DNA of 37,171 bases from Oscillospiraceae bacterium (GCA_015067725.1 SVLX01000026.1:1-37171); one strand, 5' to 3'; positions 15,235-24,918 are shown, counted from the stretch's first letter. Numbers and translations: made by a program. The notes: generated from the letters alone by a model not told the origin.

Positions 15235-16308
15235 ATGGAAGTGATCGTCAATGACCAGCCCTGCCTGCTTACGGAGACGTTGTCGCTGGTTCATGCCTGG
15301 TTTAATGATATCCGTCTGGAAGAATTGACGGTAGATAACGACCCCTGTTGTATTCCGGCGGCAGAACTGCGGCAGATTCAGCAGGAGGTCTGCGGGGATT
15401 TGGATATGCAGGATGAGGAACTGCGTTTCTATTTTAAGGGTATCCCCATTAAGACCAAGGCGGAGAAATCCATATCCAGTTTGGCCTTCAATCTGCTGCA
15501 TACCGGTCAGACCCATGTCCATTTCCGGGTTTCCGATGCCATTGCGGCGCTGAAGCAGTCTTGGCGGGTTGGCCCAAAATACTTCCACGTCTCCGGCATG
15601 GATGTCCATGGGCTTCGGACTGAAGCCACGGAGCAATTCACCAGTCTGGCCACCGAGATTGGAAAACTGCCCGTCCCCCAGGACTATCAGCTTAAGCTGG
15701 TGGATGGCTACGCCCGCTTTGAGACGCATCTGGACAGGCTGGAGGAGATTTTGACCCCGCTGGCAGAGAAACTACAGCCACTGCTCATGCCATGGGTGGA
15801 GCGAACTGCATCCAGAAGGCAGGAGTGGCGGGAATTTCTGGCCAGCGAGGGCGCAATGGAGTGGATTTGGACGCTGTGCGACCTTGCCCATGAGAAGATT
15901 GAGAAGCTGACCCTGACCATATACTATCTGACAGCAATACACGGTGGCGGGCATTATCAGTCCCCGCCGCTGGAGCTGTGTCTGTATCTGGGTGCGGCTT
16001 TCCAGCCCGGTCGGCTGCGGGACAGAGGGAATTCTCCCCTCAATGACGGCGAATACACCGCCCTCCGCCTCTTAACCCGCCAGGAGTGCGTAGACATCTT
16101 CCGCACCACCCGACAAAAGCCCAAGTGCATTCAGGACCTGGCTCAGGAGCTGAACATGAACCCCGGCACGGTCTTCCGCAACGTCAACAGTATGTTTAAC
16201 GTGGGCCTGCTGAAGCTGGAAATTATCTCCGGGCGCAACTACTATTGGGCCAATATCCCGAGGATGGAGAAAATGACCGAGCATCTGGTGCGCTACCTCA
16301 AAGAATGA
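15235..16308 (+). CDS. HTH regulator 1 (ArsR-like winged helix at C-terminus, unnamed family)
   Basis: A 357-residue cytoplasmic protein starting MEVIVNDQPCLLTETLSLVH. The first 270 residues are helical and match no family I know. The last 80 form a winged helix: CIQDLAQELNMNPGTVFRNV is the helix-turn-helix and LLKLEIISGRNYYW the wing. It is a paralogue of the next gene. Both begin ME-x-LxETxxL. Both carry LTPLAEKLQ- or TEPLAQKLE-type helices at about 180-190 and end in an ArsR-like HTH. The large N-terminal part may sense a peptide or another signal from protease action; this is inference from position. The start at 15235 was chosen for GAGAGGAA nine bases upstream. A frame open 11 codons upstream lacks a site. 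It has its own promoter and terminator. Confidence 0.75.
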   Translation: MEVIVNDQPCLLTETLSLVHAWFNDIRLEELTVDNDPCCIPAAELRQIQQEVCGDLDMQDEELRFYFKGIPIKTKAEKSISSLAFNLLHTGQTHVHFRVSDAIAALKQSWRVGPKYFHVSGMDVHGLRTEATEQFTSLATEIGKLPVPQDYQLKLVDGYARFETHLDRLEEILTPLAEKLQPLLMPWVERTASRRQEWREFLASEGAMEWIWTLCDLAHEKIEKLTLTIYYLTAIHGGGHYQSPPLELCLYLGAAFQPGRLRDRGNSPLNDGEYTALRLLTRQECVDIFRTTRQKPKCIQDLAQELNMNPGTVFRNVNSMFNVGLLKLEIISGRNYYWANIPRMEKMTEHLVRYLKE

Positions 16309-16316
16309 CGAAATCA

Positions 16317-16358
16317 GCCGGACAGACCCCGATTTTGGGCGTTTGTCCGGCCGTTTTT
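16317..16358 (+). terminator. terminator of HTH regulator 1
   Basis: GCCGGACA (16317-16324) pairs with TGTCCGGC (16344-16351), followed by CGTTTTT. Confidence 0.8.
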
Positions 16359-16412
16359 GCCCCGGAAGCTGTTTTTTCTCCCCATACCCCGGAAGAAAAA
16401 TGCAATTGGGTC

Positions 16413-16441
16413 TTGACATTTGAGAGAATTCACATTAAAGT
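16413..16441 (+). promoter_or_regulatory. promoter of HTH regulator 2
   Basis: TTGACA (16413-16418), 17 bases, TAAAGT (16436-16441). Confidence 0.75.
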
Positions 16442-16479
16442 AAAAGCTAAGACCGGGAAACCACGAAAGGGGTATGGCC

Positions 16480-17583
16480 ATGGAGTACGAAATCACGAGC
16501 AAGCCACTGATGTTGCAGGAGACAGTCGCCATGCTGTATAAGTACGTCAATGGCATCAGCTTTCGGGATATTCTGTCCCGGAAGAAGTTCTTCGCCGGAA
16601 GCGAAGTGACGGAGAATATGATTCGCCGCATGGACCGCCTGCAACAAATCATGGAGGAACTCTGCGGCCACCTGAATCCCATGGATGCCCGGTTGCAGCA
16701 GTTTTTCGCCCGAATCGATGCCGACTCAGAAGATGTCTGCGTGGCCCAGCTCATGACCTATTCCTTCTGCCGCCTGAGCCATCCCGGCCTGCGGGAGAAT
16801 GCGGAGCAGATTTGCCGCTTCTGGGCAGAAGCGCAGAAAGAGGGGAAATGGCTGACCCCCGAGAGCAAAAGCACCATTCTCCTCAGCGACCGCCCCGGCT
16901 CTCCCGGTGACCTGTTTGAGCAGGTCTGCCATCTGCCGTACCCGGCGGAGTCCCAGATTGTCCTGTACCGGGCTCTGCGGAACTTCAATGATACAATGGC
17001 AGAGCTGGTCGCCATCACTGAGCCACTGGCCCAGAAGCTGGAGACCATTTACCAGCAGGAGTCCTGGCTTCTGGAGGATTTTGCGGTCTATTGGCAGGAG
17101 GTTTTTGGTAAGTCCCACCCCAAAGAGATCGCCCGGGAGATTCTCGGCTATGGGCAGACTCCCGGCATCCCCGGGAAAACCGTGGTGCAGCCGCTGCTGA
17201 TGTCCTGCAACTTCGTGGCGTTCGGTACGGATCAGTTTGGACAGGAGCATTATAATCTGCTGATGCTGGGCATCAATGCCTCTGCCAACAGCCACCTGCG
17301 CCGGAGAAACAACGACCTGGACGGCATCAGCCTGATTCTCAAAGCAGTGGCGGACAGAAGACGGCTGGAAATCCTCCAGCGGCTCAGTAACGGCCGCTCC
17401 TACTGCCATGAGCTGGCGGAGGTGATGGAAATGGACTCCGGCAATATGTCCCGGCACTTGGCACTGCTGAACAATTATGGCTTCCTTCACCAGGAGCGGG
17501 AGGCAACCATCAACTATTATGAAACCAATGCACAGGCACTCCGGGATTTTCTGCATCTGGTGGAAAGTACCTTGTTGCCTTAA
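16480..17583 (+). CDS. HTH regulator 2 (ArsR-like winged helix at C-terminus, unnamed family)
   Basis: A 367-residue cytoplasmic protein starting MEYEITSKPLMLQETVAMLY. Its C-terminus is a clear ArsR-type winged helix: LILKAVADRRRLEILQRLSN, then SYCHELAEVMEMDSGNMSRH as helix-turn-helix, and FLHQEREATINYYE as wing. No ArsR metal-binding motif (ELCVCDL type) is present. The N-terminal 280 residues are helical, shared with regulator 1 and otherwise unknown to me. The ATG at 16480 was preferred to the one at 16474, because AAAGGGG lies 7 bases before the former and is too close to the latter. It lies between regulator 1 and the 2318-residue protease, each with separate promoters and terminators. 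The pair therefore looks like local control of the two proteases. Confidence 0.78.
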   Translation: MEYEITSKPLMLQETVAMLYKYVNGISFRDILSRKKFFAGSEVTENMIRRMDRLQQIMEELCGHLNPMDARLQQFFARIDADSEDVCVAQLMTYSFCRLSHPGLRENAEQICRFWAEAQKEGKWLTPESKSTILLSDRPGSPGDLFEQVCHLPYPAESQIVLYRALRNFNDTMAELVAITEPLAQKLETIYQQESWLLEDFAVYWQEVFGKSHPKEIAREILGYGQTPGIPGKTVVQPLLMSCNFVAFGTDQFGQEHYNLLMLGINASANSHLRRRNNDLDGISLILKAVADRRRLEILQRLSNGRSYCHELAEVMEMDSGNMSRHLALLNNYGFLHQEREATINYYETNAQALRDFLHLVESTLLP

Positions 17584-17631
17584 GATAAAGCGAGAGAAAA
17601 TATCAGCGCAAAGTAGAAATCTTAAAATATT

Positions 17632-17678
17632 GCACCGGAAGTCTGCGGGGAAGTCTGCGGCTTCCGGTGCTTGCTTTT
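17632..17678 (+). terminator. terminator of HTH regulator 2
   Basis: GCACCGGAAG (17632-17641) pairs perfectly with CTTCCGGTGC (17661-17670), then TTGCTTTT. The loop holds two copies of AAGTCTGCGG. Confidence 0.85.
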
Positions 17679-17730
17679 GCTCAGGGCGAAGGTGTGTGGA
17701 AAAATTTGTGGTTTTGTGATAAAGTAAAAC

Positions 17731-17759
17731 TTGACTTATGCCCATAATTGTGGTATAGT
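17731..17759 (+). promoter_or_regulatory. promoter of the 2318-residue protease, with a 115-base leader
   Basis: TTGACT (17731-17736), 17 bases, TATAGT (17754-17759). The leader (about 17766-17881) is longer than for the other genes here and can form a small GAGCC-ACC-GGCTC hairpin. AAAGGAG (17867-17873) then precedes the ATG. Confidence 0.75.
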
Positions 17760-17881
17760 GCGTGTAAACGCAGATGAACGTGCGTGTTATCGCAGGAATA
17801 TGGGATTCCGGCCAAAGGAAATCCACTCTGGTATTTGGAGCCACCGGCTCTGGATATAAATTATACAAAGGAGTGCTACCC

Positions 17882-20800
17882 ATGAAGAAATCGTTATCCA
17901 AGCGTATGCTCTCCGCACTGCTGGCTTTGGTCATGCTGCTGTCCTTTGCTGTGCCTGTTCAGGCTGAGGCAGAGAACAACACTGACCTGGCGTTCCGGCA
18001 GGTGGACAACAACAAGGTCACGGCCGATCCCCTGACCGAAGTTGCTGAAACCAATGCGGAAACAGAACCCCAATACGCAACCACCGATGTGGTCCGTGTA
18101 TCCATCATTCTTGCGGAAGAATCCACCGTTCAGGCCGGCTATTCCGTGGAGAATATCGCCCGGAATGCCGAGGCTATGGCCTATCGTGCTTCTCTGGAGA
18201 AAGAACAGGCCGCAGTTACTGCCGCCATCGAAAAAGCCACCGGCGCAGAACTGGACGTGGTCTGGAATCTGACTCTGGCGGCAAACCTGATCTCTGCCGA
18301 TGTGGAGTATGGTCAGATTGAGACCATCGAGGCCACGGCCGGCGTTCAGAAGGTCGCTCTGGAGACCCGCTATGAGCCCGCCGTTCTGGAGGGTGAGGGC
18401 GTGGTCAACCCCAATATGGCCACCTCCATGGACCAGATCGGCTCCGCTGCTGCATGGGCAGCCGGTTATACCGGTGCAGGTACCCGGATCGCCATCATCG
18501 ATACCGGTACGGACTCTGATCATCAGTCCTTCAGCAATGAGGCTTTCCTCTATTCTCTGGAGAAGCAGGCCGAGATGAAGGACATGGACGCTGAGGAATA
18601 TATCGAGTCCCTGAATCTGCTGGATATGGAAGAAATCGCTTCCGTGGCAGAGGAGCTGAATGTGGAGCTGGATTTGACCCAGATGTTCACCAACGAAAAG
18701 TTGCCCTTTAACTATAACTACATTGACAAGGGCTATGACGTCACCCATGACAATGATGCTCAGGGTGGTCACGGCTCTCACGTTGCCGGCATTGCCGCCG
18801 CCAACAGCCATGTCTCCGATGGCAATGGCGGTTTCAGCCATGCGCTGGAGTCCGTGATGGTGCAGGGTGTTGCTCCCGATGCCCAGATCATCACCATGAA
18901 GGTCTTCGGCAAGAGGGGCGGCGCCTATGATTCCGACTATATGGCCGCTGTGGAAGATGCCGTGATTCTGGGCTGTGACGCCATTAACCTGTCCCTGGGT
19001 ACCACCTATACCGGTTATGGCCGCTCCTTCACGGCGGAGTATCAGCTCATCATGGAGAATCTGGTGAATGCCGGTGCGGTTTTGTGCGCCGCCGCCGGTA
19101 ATCAGGGCGCATGGCCGGAGTACTTCTATAACCAGGCTGGCCCGAACACCTCTATTGTCGCGCTGGTTGGCGCATGGAGACCCATTGGCAAGTATATGTA
19201 TGCCGAAGACGTGAACATGGCTACCCATGGCGCGCCCGGTACTTATACCAATACTCTGGCGGTGGCCTCCGTGGAGAATGCCGGCCTCATTGGTTACTAC
19301 CTGAAGTCCGGCGATGATGTGATCATTTATAACAACTACCAGCCCAGTGCCTATGGCATGGACGACTTCTTCACCCTGGCCGGTGACCATGAATATGTGA
19401 TGATTGACGGCCTGGGCTATGCTGAGGACTGGGATGTTGTTGGCGACGCACTGGAGGGCAAGATTGCCATCGTCTCCCGTGGCGATAACAGCTTCGTGGA
19501 GAAGGCCACCAATGCCGTCAATGCCGGTGCCATTGCCACCATCATTTACAACAACCAGCCCGGTGTTATCGGCTGTGACATGACCGGTTACACCAAGACC
19601 AACCCCACCGTCTCCATTACCCAGGGTCAGGCGAAGGTGATTCGCAATAACTCCACCCCCGTCACCGATGACGCGGGCAACGTGCTGTACTATACTGGCA
19701 GCCTCTACATCGGCGAGAAGGCCGATGCCGGCGCAGGCTCTACCTATGCTGATGGTCAGACTATGGCCAACACCTCCGGTTGGGGCGGCACAGGTACGCT
19801 GCTGATTAAGCCGGAGATTGCCGCTCCCGGCGGTGCCATTTACTCCGTCAATGGCGAAAATGGCGCTTATATCACCATGTCCGGTACTTCCATGGCCTCT
19901 CCTCAGGTGGCAGGTATGACCGCTCTGGTTATGCAGTACATCAAGGAAAATGGTCTGGATGAGAAGACCGGTCTGACGGTCCGTCAGCTCACCCAGAGTT
20001 TGCTGATGTCCACTTCTGAACCCATGATCGATGTGAACTCCGGTGTGTACTACCCCGTTCTGCAGCAGGGCTCTGGTCTGGCCAATGTGTCCTCCGCCAT
20101 CTCTGCCGACAGCTACATCCTCATGGATGAAAAGGCTACCGACTCCTGGGCTGACGGCAAGGTCAAGGCTGAGCTGGGCGATGACCCCCAGCGCACCGGC
20201 AAATATGAATTCTCCTTCGACCTGTATAACATGAGACCGGAAGAGAATGCCTTCTCCCTGACGGCCAGCTTCTTTGCACAAGATGCCTTTGAAGACTATG
20301 CCAACTGGGACATGAACCCCGAAGAAACCGCCATGTATATGGATTACCTCTGCACCATCCTGGCCGCCAACGTGACCTGGAGTGTGGATGGTGAGAATGT
20401 GGTGCCCACCTTCGGCGTGGTGCAGGGTATGGACTTTGACGGCAACGGCTCTGTCAGCGTCGATGACGGTCAGGCTCTGCTGGACTATGCCGTTGGTGCT
20501 GTTGACAGCATCCATTGCGGACATCTGGCCGACCTGGATGAAGACGGCGATGTGGATACCCACGACGCTTATCTGTTCTTCAAAGCCTTCAGCACCGGTC
20601 TGGTCATGGTCCCCGGCGAGGGCAAGGTGCGCGTCACCGTTTCTGCCCAGCTCACCGAGGAGCAGATCGCCTGGCTGGAGGAGTGCTATCCCAATGGTAC
20701 TTACATTCAGGGCTATGTCTTCGCTGAGAGCATGGCCACCACTGAGGGTATGCCCGGTACCGTCCACTCCATCCCCGTTCTGGCCTTCTATGGAAGCTGG

Positions 20801-23800
20801 ACCGATCCGTCCATGTTCGACGGTGAATATTTGGATTACAGATACAACGATATGGAGCGGGTGCCTTACTTCTCCGATGGCACCGGTATCGGTCTGATGT
20901 ATCCCGGCGACGACAAGAATGTCTATTATTTCTCCGGTAACCCTGTGGTGGCTGACCCTGTCTATCTGCCCGAGCGTAATGCCGTTTCCAATAACACCAT
21001 CATTGCCGGCCCCATCTTCACCGCGATCCGCAATGCGGCTGCCTGCCGTCTGCTGGTTAAGAATGAGACCACCGGCGAGACACTCTATGAATATGTGGAA
21101 AACGGTCTGATTATCTCCCCCATGATCAACGCAATTTGGCTGGAGCGGGTGAATCTGCTTCTGCAGGCCAATGTGGCGCTGAAAACCGCCAAGTCCGGCG
21201 ATATGATCTCCGTGGAGTTTGACCTTGCGCCTGAGTATTACATGGATGCCGAGGGCAATGTGGACTGGGATGCTCTGGGTGATGGTGCCCGCATCGGCGC
21301 GACCGTTACCGTGGACAGCACTGCCCCTGTGATTGAGAATGTCTTTGTGGAGCAGACCAGCGGTCATGCGCTGGTGGTCAATGCCTCCGATAATCAGTAT
21401 GTGGCCGGTATTGCCCTCTTTAATGACCAGGGCTCTGCCCTCTATGATCTCACCGGCTCTATCGCTGACATTCAGCCCGGCGAGACCGGTCAGTATGTCC
21501 TGAGTCTGGCAGAGCTTCTGCGGATGGCCCCCACCGTTGGTGACAAGCAGGTGGTCTATCTGCAGGTCTATGACTACGCCAACAATATGACCACCTATGA
21601 GGTGGATGTCAGTGTCCTGATGAAGGAAGCGGACTATACCGGCATGTGGGTCGGCTTCTCTGATGGTGGCGGCACGGTTACCGGTGCCCCCGGCGAGCCC
21701 AGTGTTTATGGCGATGGCCTGTACAACCGCTGGTTCTCCTTCGTCCCCGAGAAGCTGTACTTCAGCTCTCCCTATAATGAAACGCAGAGCGGTTGGTTCG
21801 ACGATGAATACCGTCAGGACCTGCGCCGCAGTCAGGAAGTCATGGTCCATCGTGCGGCCTATGCCAACGGTTATGTCTTCAGCATCGGTCGGGATGACTA
21901 TATGTATGTCTCCACCATGAGCGACCTGACCAACTATCAGAAGGTCTGCTACTTCGGAGACGAGTTCAAGTACACCGATGTCACCGGTCTGGCCTTCAAC
22001 CATGCCGACGGTCAGCTCTATCTGATGCGCCGGATTAAGCACAGCTCCGGTTACTATGACACTTATGAGCACATCTTTACCGTTGACCCCGTCACCGGCG
22101 AGATGACGGAGCAGTATGTCCTCAGCAACATCTATAACCCCTTCAAGAGCTCGACCAACGAATACGAGCGGCTCAGCGGTCTGGCCATCGACGGCGAGGG
22201 CAACTTCTATGGTCTGACCTCCAGTTGGTACTATGGCGAAGCGGAATACCTCTATACCTGGACCAGCGATATGGCGGTTAACGGTGTGATTGACGGTCTG
22301 AAGCCCATCAACAACAGCGTAGACGGCTATATCTTCACGGAATACTATCCCGATCCCGGTGACCGTGATGTCCGCGGTATGTACAACCATCTGGCCTGGG
22401 ACTTCGAGAATGACCGGCTTCTGGGTGCTGTCCAGTGGTCCGAGAGTGACAACTGGGAATACAATGTCCTGCTGGAGTTCGATCTGGAAACCGGTAAGGG
22501 CACTCTGGTCTCCGACTATGACGGCGGTCTGGCCGATTTGGAGAACAACCGCCCCATCAAGTCCCTGTTCGGTTATGCCACCCATGCCATGTTCTTCACC
22601 ACCAATTCGGATATTCCCCTCGTCATGAACAACGCGCAGACGCCCTTCAATGTTACCATGAGCCAGACTGAGGCAGAGGGCCTCCGTGGCGGAATGGTGG
22701 ATCTGGATGTGGATGTTTATCCCTGGACCATGGTGGACAAGTCCGTCACCTGGACCACCAGTGACCCCAGCATTGCCACCGTGGACGAAAACGGCGTGGT
22801 GAATCTGGTTGGCGTAGGCACTGCCACCATCACGGCCGCCTCCAACGTCAATCCCCAGATTCAGGCCACCTGTCAGGTGACTTCCTTCCTGCCCGATCTG
22901 AATGTCCGTGGTCTGTTCACCACCAATGACGGCGCATACTGGTCTGAGTTCAACCCCGCCAATATGCCCAACGTCACCACCCTCAGCGGCAAGGTGGACA
23001 GCTACCAGGCCGGCACGCTGGTCGGCAATACCATTTACACCCATGACGGCAAGAACCTCTATGCCATCGACCCCATCACCTTCACCGCCACCAAGGGCAT
23101 TGAACTGGCTGATGAACTGATTTGGGCGGATGCCTCCGCAGTCTCCATGGGTGGCAAGGATTATATCTTCAGCCTGTGTATGGACGGCACCGGCACATAC
23201 CTCATTGACCCCGCCACCGGTGAGAAAGTCTTTGACATCTTCATGGGCGAGGAATATGACCTGCTGGATGACCCCGGCGTGGCTGTGGACATCAACCTGA
23301 ATGAAGACCGCAGCAGACCCGACAGAGGCCGCTATGTCTTCAATGGCTATGTGCTGACCGAGAGCGGTACGCTGTACAGCGCATCGTATGACGGCATGGG
23401 ACGTGGTACAGAAATCATGGACTTCTTCCCCGACGGTCTGCGGGAAGTGGGCAACACCGGCCTCGCCATCAGCGGCAAGGTCTCCATGGAATACGATGCC
23501 GAGACCGGCTATGTCCTGCTGGCTGTGGAAGAAGCCAATGGCGTTAAACTCTATGCCGTTGATACAACCAATGCGTCGGTTGCGGATCTGGGTACATTCT
23601 CCAATGCCAAGTCTGTAGTTTCCCTGTATCTGCCTGCCGCCGACAGCGAGGGCAAGGGCACCAATATCGTCGCGCCTGCCAATGAGACTTCCCTGCAGCC
23701 CAACAGCGGCTATCAGGTGGAGTACAAGGAATCTGTGGTCACCGTGGACGTAACCGCCGAGGCGACCTCCAACAACGGCAAGACCGTCGTCACCTGGGAT

Positions 23801-24838
23801 ACCGACAAGCTGGCGCTGGAGTCTGCTGATGTTCTGGGCGACCACATCAGCACCATCCAGGAGGAAGGCAAGTTTACGCTGGGCTATGTCTCCATGGACG
23901 GCATTCTGAAGGGCAACACCACCGCCAAGCTGACCTTCAATGTTCTGGAGGCTGAGGATACCGAAGTCTTCGTGGAATACGAGGAAGTCAACAACAATTC
24001 CGGCACGGCTGAGGTCATCTTCGTCACCTTCGACCACAGCAATACTGAGGTTCGTGGCGCTATTGATGCCACCTGCACCGAAGATGGCTACACCGGCGAT
24101 ACCTACTGTCTGGACTGCGGCAAGCTGGTTGCAGAGGGCGAAGTCATCCCCGCCACCGGTCACACCGGGGAGCTGGTGGGCGTTATCCCCGCCACCTGCA
24201 CCAAGGATGGCTATACCGGCGATCTGGTTTGCTCCGTCTGCGGCGAGTTGCTGGAGAAGGGCGAAGTCATTCCCGCGCACTGCGCCTCCCAGGACTACAG
24301 CGACCTGAATGTGAACGCATGGTATCACGAATACACCGATTATGTTATTGCCAACGGCCTCATGAATGGTGTTGGCGGCGGCAAGTTCAACCCCAACGGC
24401 ACCGTTGACCGCGCCATGATGGTCACCGTCCTGTACCGGATGGCTGGTGAGCCTGAAGTCACCGGCGAAACCAAGTTTGCCGATGTGAAGGCAGACCAGT
24501 GGTACACCGATGCCGTCATCTGGGCGGAAGAAACCGGCATTGCCAAGGGCATGACCGAGGACACCTTCGCCCCCGGCGCAACCGTGACCCGTGAGCAGGC
24601 GGCTACCTTCCTGTACCGCTATGTCACCGAATATCTGGGCGTTGAGGCCATTGAAGGCGCTGACCTGAGTCAGTTTAAGGATGCTTCCGCCATCTCCGGC
24701 TATGCCAAGGAAGCTATGGCCTGGGCAGTTGCCGAGGAACTGTTCGAAGGCTTTACCGATGGCACCATCCAGGCCCGGGAAACCCTGACCCGTGTGCAGC
24801 TCGCCAAGCTGCTGACTGTGCTGGATCAGGCATTCTAA
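17882..24838 (+). CDS. giant secreted S8 protease with dockerin-like, cohesin-like and SLH domains
   Basis: A 2318-residue surface protease. Order: signal peptide (1-28, after VQA); I9-like propeptide (about 68-165); S8 catalytic domain with Asp207 in AIIDTGTDSDH, His297 in GHGSHVAG and Ser670 in SGTSMASP; a PA-like insert (about 520-590). A C5a-peptidase-like Fn3 region (750-1010) follows, interrupted by a dockerin-like pair of Ca-binding loops (DFDGNGSVSVDD at 851, DLDEDGDVDTHD at 884). Next are beta-rich, propeller-like regions (about 1290-1580 and 1673-1920) flanking a BIG2 domain (1587-1670), and a cohesin-like domain (about 1927-2046). Last are two 41-residue CxxC repeats (2060-2136) and three SLH repeats (2140-2318). 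The triad is complete, so it should be an active wall-attached protease. AAAGGAG 8 bases upstream fixes the start. The propeller and cohesin calls are weaker than the others. Confidence 0.92.
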   Translation: MKKSLSKRMLSALLALVMLLSFAVPVQAEAENNTDLAFRQVDNNKVTADPLTEVAETNAETEPQYATTDVVRVSIILAEESTVQAGYSVENIARNAEAMAYRASLEKEQAAVTAAIEKATGAELDVVWNLTLAANLISADVEYGQIETIEATAGVQKVALETRYEPAVLEGEGVVNPNMATSMDQIGSAAAWAAGYTGAGTRIAIIDTGTDSDHQSFSNEAFLYSLEKQAEMKDMDAEEYIESLNLLDMEEIASVAEELNVELDLTQMFTNEKLPFNYNYIDKGYDVTHDNDAQGGHGSHVAGIAAANSHVSDGNGGFSHALESVMVQGVAPDAQIITMKVFGKRGGAYDSDYMAAVEDAVILGCDAINLSLGTTYTGYGRSFTAEYQLIMENLVNAGAVLCAAAGNQGAWPEYFYNQAGPNTSIVALVGAWRPIGKYMYAEDVNMATHGAPGTYTNTLAVASVENAGLIGYYLKSGDDVIIYNNYQPSAYGMDDFFTLAGDHEYVMIDGLGYAEDWDVVGDALEGKIAIVSRGDNSFVEKATNAVNAGAIATIIYNNQPGVIGCDMTGYTKTNPTVSITQGQAKVIRNNSTPVTDDAGNVLYYTGSLYIGEKADAGAGSTYADGQTMANTSGWGGTGTLLIKPEIAAPGGAIYSVNGENGAYITMSGTSMASPQVAGMTALVMQYIKENGLDEKTGLTVRQLTQSLLMSTSEPMIDVNSGVYYPVLQQGSGLANVSSAISADSYILMDEKATDSWADGKVKAELGDDPQRTGKYEFSFDLYNMRPEENAFSLTASFFAQDAFEDYANWDMNPEETAMYMDYLCTILAANVTWSVDGENVVPTFGVVQGMDFDGNGSVSVDDGQALLDYAVGAVDSIHCGHLADLDEDGDVDTHDAYLFFKAFSTGLVMVPGEGKVRVTVSAQLTEEQIAWLEECYPNGTYIQGYVFAESMATTEGMPGTVHSIPVLAFYGSWTDPSMFDGEYLDYRYNDMERVPYFSDGTGIGLMYPGDDKNVYYFSGNPVVADPVYLPERNAVSNNTIIAGPIFTAIRNAAACRLLVKNETTGETLYEYVENGLIISPMINAIWLERVNLLLQANVALKTAKSGDMISVEFDLAPEYYMDAEGNVDWDALGDGARIGATVTVDSTAPVIENVFVEQTSGHALVVNASDNQYVAGIALFNDQGSALYDLTGSIADIQPGETGQYVLSLAELLRMAPTVGDKQVVYLQVYDYANNMTTYEVDVSVLMKEADYTGMWVGFSDGGGTVTGAPGEPSVYGDGLYNRWFSFVPEKLYFSSPYNETQSGWFDDEYRQDLRRSQEVMVHRAAYANGYVFSIGRDDYMYVSTMSDLTNYQKVCYFGDEFKYTDVTGLAFNHADGQLYLMRRIKHSSGYYDTYEHIFTVDPVTGEMTEQYVLSNIYNPFKSSTNEYERLSGLAIDGEGNFYGLTSSWYYGEAEYLYTWTSDMAVNGVIDGLKPINNSVDGYIFTEYYPDPGDRDVRGMYNHLAWDFENDRLLGAVQWSESDNWEYNVLLEFDLETGKGTLVSDYDGGLADLENNRPIKSLFGYATHAMFFTTNSDIPLVMNNAQTPFNVTMSQTEAEGLRGGMVDLDVDVYPWTMVDKSVTWTTSDPSIATVDENGVVNLVGVGTATITAASNVNPQIQATCQVTSFLPDLNVRGLFTTNDGAYWSEFNPANMPNVTTLSGKVDSYQAGTLVGNTIYTHDGKNLYAIDPITFTATKGIELADELIWADASAVSMGGKDYIFSLCMDGTGTYLIDPATGEKVFDIFMGEEYDLLDDPGVAVDINLNEDRSRPDRGRYVFNGYVLTESGTLYSASYDGMGRGTEIMDFFPDGLREVGNTGLAISGKVSMEYDAETGYVLLAVEEANGVKLYAVDTTNASVADLGTFSNAKSVVSLYLPAADSEGKGTNIVAPANETSLQPNSGYQVEYKESVVTVDVTAEATSNNGKTVVTWDTDKLALESADVLGDHISTIQEEGKFTLGYVSMDGILKGNTTAKLTFNVLEAEDTEVFVEYEEVNNNSGTAEVIFVTFDHSNTEVRGAIDATCTEDGYTGDTYCLDCGKLVAEGEVIPATGHTGELVGVIPATCTKDGYTGDLVCSVCGELLEKGEVIPAHCASQDYSDLNVNAWYHEYTDYVIANGLMNGVGGGKFNPNGTVDRAMMVTVLYRMAGEPEVTGETKFADVKADQWYTDAVIWAEETGIAKGMTEDTFAPGATVTREQAATFLYRYVTEYLGVEAIEGADLSQFKDASAISGYAKEAMAWAVAEELFEGFTDGTIQARETLTRVQLAKLLTVLDQAF
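24068..24276 (+). repeat. two tandem 41-residue CxxC repeats inside the large protease
   Basis: Copies start at 24068 and 24191, a period of 123 bases. Each encodes ATCTxDGYTGD, then CLDCG or CSVCG, then a GEVIPA ending. Paired CxxC repeats of this kind occur in many clostridial surface proteins before the SLH region. They may bind zinc or form disulfides. Confidence 0.8.
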
Positions 24839-24875
24839 AGCGGTTTCATGTATTACCCCCTTTCTGTAATGGGCT

Positions 24876-24912
24876 GCCCCTGCGGATTTTTCCGTGGGGG
24901 CGGTTCCCGTTT
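24876..24912 (+). terminator. terminator of the 2318-residue protease
   Basis: GCCCCTGCGGA (24876-24886) pairs over 11 positions, two of them G-U, with TCCGTGGGGGC (24891-24901). GGTTCCCGTTT follows. The tail is modest. Confidence 0.65.
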
Positions 24913-24918
24913 ATCCGG

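Noticed and set aside
17894..24328. A very long open frame (over 2100 codons) antisense to the large protease.
   Set aside because: It has no ribosome-binding site and low-complexity G/V/H/I-rich composition, and it mirrors the codon use of the protease, which has signal peptide, catalytic triad and SLH repeats.
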